A stretch of 64,000 nucleotides of DNA from Rhodoferax sp. (GTDB taxonomy: Bacteria > Pseudomonadota > Gammaproteobacteria > Burkholderiales > Burkholderiaceae_C). Location of the stretch: positions 186,001-250,000 of the forward strand of contig NZ_JAMPYG010000003.1 in NCBI RefSeq assembly GCF_023700745.1, given 5' to 3'. The notes beneath the pieces are model-generated. The model was given only the letters and a program-made list of their open reading frames with translations, made no database searches and was not told where the DNA came from. A program made the translations under genes and the position numbers. Position 1 is the stretch's first letter. The number at the start of each line of letters is the position of its first letter. Shown here piece by piece: positions 59,782-64,000 of the stretch.

Positions 59782-60666
59782 ATGAGTACGCCCTTCAATT
59801 ACAAGCATCTGTATTATTTTTGGGTGGTCGCCAAAGAAGGCGGCATCTCGCGGGCCGCAGAAAAACTGGACATGGCCGTCCAAACCGTGAGCGCACAGGT
59901 GCGAGAACTGGAGCGATCCCTGGGTTACGCGCTGCTCAAACCTGCCGGGCGCGGGCTGGTGCTGACCGACGCAGGACAAGCCGCCATGCAGCAGGCCGAC
60001 CAGATTTTTCAACTGGGTGAGAACTTGCCTGCGCGGGTGCGCGATGCCGCCAGCACGCCGACCATTCGCCTGGCCATAGGCATTTGTGACGGACTACCCA
60101 AACTCGTGGTGCGGCGGCTGTTGCAGCCTGTCATTGCTGAGCCGAACTTGCGCTTGCTGTGCCATGAGGGCGAGTTTGACGATTTGCTGGGTGACCTGGC
60201 CTTGCACCGGCTGGACGTCGTGCTGTCAGACCGCCCTGCGCCACTCAACCCCAACATCAAACTCTACAGCCACGCCATGGGGTCGTCCACGATTGCCTGG
60301 TACGGCACAGCGACGATGACCCGCGCTGCAAGCCAAAACTTTCCGGCAAGCCTGGCCGACGTGCCCATGCTGCTGCCCACGGCGCACACCGCCGTGCGCG
60401 CCCGCCTGGACCACTGGTTTGAGCAACGCGCGATTCGGCCACGCGTCGTCGGCGAGTTTGCCGACAGCGCCTTGCTTAAGACCTTTGGCGCCAGCGGCAT
60501 GGGCGTGTTCCCGGCGGCCGAGTGGGCGCATGAAGACCTGTTAGCCCATTACGCGGTGCAGCGTTTGGGCTCTTGTGAGGGGGTTACCGAGCACTTTTTT
60601 GCCATTGGCACCGAAAAAAAAGTACAGCACCCGCTGGTGCAGCGCTTGTTGCAACCGGCGCTTTAG
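59782..60666 (+). CDS. nhaR: LysR-family transcriptional activator NhaR
   Basis: The 294-residue protein has a LysR HTH (NYKHLYYFWVVAKEGGISRA, AVQTVSAQVRELERSLGYAL) and an effector domain with NhaR features (IRLAIGICDGLPKLVVRRLL, SDRPAPLNPNIKLYSHAMG). NhaR activates Na+/H+ antiporter genes in response to sodium. No nhaA gene is close; the Alx/TerC gene converges 12 bases away. The start MSTPFNYKHLYYF is typical. Confidence 0.9.
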   Translation: MSTPFNYKHLYYFWVVAKEGGISRAAEKLDMAVQTVSAQVRELERSLGYALLKPAGRGLVLTDAGQAAMQQADQIFQLGENLPARVRDAASTPTIRLAIGICDGLPKLVVRRLLQPVIAEPNLRLLCHEGEFDDLLGDLALHRLDVVLSDRPAPLNPNIKLYSHAMGSSTIAWYGTATMTRAASQNFPASLADVPMLLPTAHTAVRARLDHWFEQRAIRPRVVGEFADSALLKTFGASGMGVFPAAEWAHEDLLAHYAVQRLGSCEGVTEHFFAIGTEKKVQHPLVQRLLQPAL

Positions 60667-60678
60667 TCAGCGGGCGGG

Positions 60679-61638
60679 TCAGGTCTTCGCTTCGGGCTTG
60701 GCCGTGCGCACGCTCAGCAGCATGGTCAGAGCCAGGATGCCCACCACCACAGCCAGAGAGAACAGCACCGGAATTTTGTAGACGTCAATCAAACACATCT
60801 TGGTGCCAATGAACACCAGAATCACCGCCAGTCCGTAGTTGAGCAAGTGGAACTTGTTGGCCACCGCCGCCAGCAAAAAGTACATGGCGCGCAAGCCCAG
60901 AATGGCAAACACATTGCTGGTCAACACGATGAAGGGGTCGCTGGTGATGGCAAAAATGGCGGGGATGGAATCCACCGCAAAGATCACGTCGGTAAGCGCA
61001 ATCAGGCAGATCACCATGAACAACGGTGTGGCGATTTTTTTGCCGTTTTCCATCGTCCAGAAGTTTTCACCGTCGTAGTTTTTGCTCACTGGCAGCACGC
61101 GGCGCAGCAACTTCAAAGCCGGGTTGTCGTTCAGGTCAGGTTCCTTGCCTGCGGCCCACCACATTTTCACCCCGGTCAGGATCAGGAAGGCACCGAACAC
61201 ATACAAGATCCAGTGAAATTCGGCCAGCAGCCACCCACCCACCAGGATCATGACCGTGCGCAACACAATCGCGCCGATGATGCCAATCATCAGCACCCGC
61301 TTCTGATAGTGCGTGGGCACGGCAAAGTAAGTGAAAATCATCAGGAAAACGAAGATGTTGTCCACCGCCAATGACTTTTCAATCAGATATCCGGTCAGGA
61401 ATTCCAGCGACTTGGTGTTGGCCATCTCACTTGACCCGGTGCTGTCTTTCACTGCCCACCAAAACAGGCCGTTGAACAGAAAGCTGAGCGCAATCCAGAC
61501 CACGGACCAGTTCAGCGCCTCTTTGACACCAATGTCATGTGAGCCCTGTTTTTTGAGCACGACGAAGTCGATGAACAGCGACACCAGCACGATAGCGCCG
61601 AAGGTGGCCCAGAGCCACAGGGGTGCAATAGTTTGCAT
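60679..61638 (-). CDS. alx: Alx/TerC-family integral membrane protein
   Basis: The 319-residue protein has about nine helices and the TerC signature: LEFLTGYLIEKSLAVDNIFV, LTDVIFAVDSIPAIFAITSD, PFIVLTSNVFAILGLRAMYF. The conserved Asp in the DNIFV and DSIPAI repeats fits metal-ion transport; family members export manganese. GAGG precedes the ATG. Its 5' region (61639-61923) shows no recognisable yybP-ykoY riboswitch. Confidence 0.9.
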   Translation of the reverse strand: MQTIAPLWLWATFGAIVLVSLFIDFVVLKKQGSHDIGVKEALNWSVVWIALSFLFNGLFWWAVKDSTGSSEMANTKSLEFLTGYLIEKSLAVDNIFVFLMIFTYFAVPTHYQKRVLMIGIIGAIVLRTVMILVGGWLLAEFHWILYVFGAFLILTGVKMWWAAGKEPDLNDNPALKLLRRVLPVSKNYDGENFWTMENGKKIATPLFMVICLIALTDVIFAVDSIPAIFAITSDPFIVLTSNVFAILGLRAMYFLLAAVANKFHLLNYGLAVILVFIGTKMCLIDVYKIPVLFSLAVVVGILALTMLLSVRTAKPEAKT

Positions 61639-61923
61639 AGAAACCTCACAAGTTGGAAATCAGCAGACCTCCACGGTTGCTGTTCTTGTACGACGGACCA
61701 AAGCGCCAGCGCCCAAGTGTTGCCAAAGTTTAGCGAGGAATACCCATGCTTAATCTGAAAAAACATTCATTAAGGTTCGTAAAAACAGGAACATTAAAAT
61801 CAATTTTTCTGTTTTCCAAAGCTCGCGGAGCCAGCGGCATCAAGCCATCACAATATGGGTGTATCGGACATCACCCGACTGGATCAGCTGTGACAATGCG
61901 GGTGAATGAACCAAGGAGTCACC

Positions 61924-62628
61924 ATGCCTGACCTTACCCACTTCACCATCACCCGCAAATGGCCCGCCCAACACCCGGATCGGCTGCAGCTTTACTCGCT
62001 GCCCACACCCAATGGCGTCAAGGTGTCGATCATGCTGGAAGAGCTGGGCCTGCCGTATGAGGCGCACCTGGTCAACTTTGAGACCAGTGACCAGTTGTCG
62101 CCCGAATTCATCGCCACCTTTCCGAACAACAAGATCCCCGCCATCCTCGACCCCAACGGTCCCGGCGGCCAGCCACTGGCGCTGTTCGAGTCCGGCGCCA
62201 TTCTGCTGTACCTGGCTGAAAAAACCGGCCAATTTATCCCGGCCGATGCGGCGGCCAGGTATGAGACGATCCAATGGCTGATGTTCCAGATGGGCGGTAT
62301 TGGCCCGATGTTTGGGCAAGTGGGATTCTTTACAATTTTTGCCGGCAGGGACTTCGAGGACAAACGCCCACGCGACCGCTATGTGGCCGAGTCCAGACGC
62401 CTGTTGGGCGTACTCAACCAGCGCCTGGAAACCCGCGCCTGGGTCATGGGTGACGCCTACACCATTGCCGACATCGCCATCTTCCCCTGGGTACGCAATT
62501 TGATCGAGCGCTACCACGCGGGCGACCTGGTGGGCATGCAGGACTTTGCCCATGTGACGCGGGCGCTGGCAGCCTTTGTGACGCGGCCTGCCGTGCAGCG
62601 CGGGTTGACGGTGCCGCAGCGCAGCTGA
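61924..62628 (+). CDS. Glutathione S-transferase family protein
   Basis: The 234-residue protein has a thioredoxin-like N-domain (LYSLPTPNGVKVSIMLEELG, NNKIPAILDPNGPGGQPLAL, FESGAILLYLAEKTG) and an all-helical C-domain (RLLGVLNQRLETRAWVMGD, YTIADIAIFPWVRNLIERY). The sequence is close to the YfcG/YghU (nu-class) group with disulfide-reductase activity. AAGGAG before the ATG at 61924 fixes the start. Confidence 0.88.
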   Translation: MPDLTHFTITRKWPAQHPDRLQLYSLPTPNGVKVSIMLEELGLPYEAHLVNFETSDQLSPEFIATFPNNKIPAILDPNGPGGQPLALFESGAILLYLAEKTGQFIPADAAARYETIQWLMFQMGGIGPMFGQVGFFTIFAGRDFEDKRPRDRYVAESRRLLGVLNQRLETRAWVMGDAYTIADIAIFPWVRNLIERYHAGDLVGMQDFAHVTRALAAFVTRPAVQRGLTVPQRS

Positions 62629-62765
62629 GTCGATCCGGGCGCTGGGTCGGTCGAAATTTATGGGGTTAGTTGATGCTTGTCAGGATGGTGTCCAGCTGTG
62701 GACCTACCATGTCTGGCAGCGGGCCCAACCGCTGTTTCCCCCACCTCATTCCACCGGCCAGACTT

Positions 62766-64000
62766 ATGTCATTTCAAACCTTGTACCAAAGCAAACGCGT
62801 CACCCCCGAAGAAGCCCTGGACCAGTTGCGCAACGGCGACTTCATCGTCGTGCCCACCGGCGTGGGCGAGCCACCGACGCTGCTGACCGCACTCTCGGAA
62901 CAGCGCCGACGCTTCAATGATGTCAAGGTGGCGCAGATCCTGGCGGTGCGCAAATTTGCTTACTTCGACCCCGAGACTGCGCACCATGTGCGCCACATGG
63001 CCTTCTTCTTTGGTGGTGCCTCGCGCACCGGCGGGAAAGACGGGTCGGTTGATTTCATTCCCTGCAGTTTTTCCGACATCCCGGTCATGATCCAGCGGGG
63101 CCAGATCCCGGCTGACGTTGTTTTTTCCATGGCCTCGCCCATGGATGAAAAAGGTTTTTTCTCGCTCAGCCTGGGGCCGGACTACACCATGGCGGCTGTG
63201 GCCAGGGCACGTGCCATCGTGCTGGAAGTCAACCCCAACGTGCCGTTTGCTTACGGCAATTGCCTTGTGCACGTTTCACAGGTGAGTGCCCTGGTGGAAA
63301 CAGATGAACCGGTTCAGGAAGTCGGCCTGCCAAAAATTGGCCCGGTGCAGCAAGCCATTGGCAAATATGTGGCCGACATGATCGATGACGGCTCGACCCT
63401 GCAGATTGGTTATGGCGGCATTCCCGACGCGGTGGTGATGCAGCTGGCCAGCAAGCACGACCTGGGCATCCACACCGAGATGATCGGCGACGGCATTCTG
63501 ACCCTGATCGAGAGCGGCGCCGTGACCAACCGCAAAAAGAACTACCTGCCCGGGAAAATGGTGGCCACGTTCGCGCTGGGCTCAAAAAAGCTGTACCAGT
63601 TCATGGAACGCAACCCGGCGCTGGAAATGCATCCCGCCGACTTCACCAACGACCCCTACCTGGCCGCGCAAAACGACAAGCTGGTGTCGATCAATGCCAC
63701 TTTGCAGATCGATTTGCTGGGCCAGTGCGGCTCGGAAAGCCTGGGCCCCTTGCCCTACTCGGGCAGCGGTGGCCAGGTGGACTTTGTGCGCGCCGCCAAC
63801 CGCTCGCAGGGCGGCAAGTCATTCATCGTGCTGCCAGCAACCGCCAAGGACGACACTTTGACACGCATCGTGCCCACCCTGACACCGGGCACCCATGTCA
63901 CCACCAGTAAAAACGACGTCAATTACGTGGTGACCGAATTCGGCGTGGCCCAATTGCGCGGCAAATCAGCCAAACAGCGCGCCCAGGAAATGATCGCCAT
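62766..64000 (+). CDS. Acetyl-CoA hydrolase / CoA-transferase family protein, 3' end outside the window
   Basis: The visible 411 codons begin MSFQTLYQSKRVTPEEALDQ at 62766 and run off the end. The CoA-transferase fold shows VPTGVGEPPTLL, the probable catalytic Glu in GIHTEMIGDGILTLIESGAV, GYGGIPDAVV, SGSGGQVDFVRAANRSQGGK, and VTEFGVAQLRGKSA. Related enzymes act on acetate, propionate, succinate or 4-hydroxybutyrate; which applies is open. Up to 64000 there is no frame break. Confidence 0.88.
   Translation, partial: MSFQTLYQSKRVTPEEALDQLRNGDFIVVPTGVGEPPTLLTALSEQRRRFNDVKVAQILAVRKFAYFDPETAHHVRHMAFFFGGASRTGGKDGSVDFIPCSFSDIPVMIQRGQIPADVVFSMASPMDEKGFFSLSLGPDYTMAAVARARAIVLEVNPNVPFAYGNCLVHVSQVSALVETDEPVQEVGLPKIGPVQQAIGKYVADMIDDGSTLQIGYGGIPDAVVMQLASKHDLGIHTEMIGDGILTLIESGAVTNRKKNYLPGKMVATFALGSKKLYQFMERNPALEMHPADFTNDPYLAAQNDKLVSINATLQIDLLGQCGSESLGPLPYSGSGGQVDFVRAANRSQGGKSFIVLPATAKDDTLTRIVPTLTPGTHVTTSKNDVNYVVTEFGVAQLRGKSAKQRAQEMIA

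Noticed and set aside
61639..61923. Manganese (yybP-ykoY) riboswitch upstream of the alx-like gene
   Set aside because: The minus-strand leader was read for the conserved GGGGAGUAG-like and 3' loop elements and neither was present.

Overview
The window looks like a chromosomal segment of a betaproteobacterium of the Burkholderiales, most likely Comamonadaceae (Rhodoferax/Polaromonas-like). This rests on the high GC, the gene order yggS-pilT-pilU, birA next to a SPOR-like gene, recA-recX, a DNA topoisomerase III with a Lys/Ala-rich tail and SWIB domain, and a short type-2 ArgC. Coding density is very high, intergenic gaps are short, and no rRNA, tRNA, CRISPR array, prophage or transposase gene was seen.

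Layout. 1-6.7 kb: end of an EAL-domain gene, yggS, the twitching ATPases pilT/pilU, a beta-hydroxyacid dehydrogenase, then dolP-diaA-yraN back to back with rsmI. 6.8-14.15 kb: a complete tetrathionate respiration island, ttrS-ttrR facing ttrB-ttrC-ttrA. To its right lie a broken copy of the 3' end of the neighbouring M48 protease gene and a broken copy of the 3' end of rsmI, which look like the scar of the insertion. 14.4-19.6 kb: a small secreted protein, the M48 protease, and a FHA / PP2C / GAF-GspE ATPase cluster. 19.8-25.6 kb: sucCD, argC, a hydrolase, recX and recA with a LexA box. 25.7-34.2 kb: a MarR regulator, a TctDE-like two-component pair, birA, a eukaryote-like SET methyltransferase divergent from topB-SWIB, two large related hairpins, and an orphan ParA. 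34.4-44.0 kb: one long + strand run consisting of a polyamine-type ABC importer, ethanolamine ammonia-lyase eutBC, and cdd-punA-deoC-deoA. 44.1-47.5 kb: a Leu/Ile/Val-type binding protein paired with a membrane histidine kinase. 47.5-64 kb: ychJ, a SulP transporter, a B12-binding radical SAM protein, slyD, a decayed DUF1016 gene, a DTW-domain gene, a secreted ankyrin protein, a GlcG-like protein, a FixJ-type two-component pair, AraC and EamA genes, nhaR, an Alx/TerC membrane protein, a GST, and the start of an acetyl-CoA hydrolase/CoA-transferase gene that runs off the end.

Physiology. The genes suggest a motile or twitching heterotroph with anaerobic respiratory flexibility (tetrathionate), which uses amines and nucleosides as carbon and nitrogen sources and carries many two-component sensors. 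The most unusual items are the insertion scar of the ttr island, the SET/topB-SWIB pair, the two hairpins sharing an inverted loop sequence, and the GAF-GspE/FHA/PP2C cluster.
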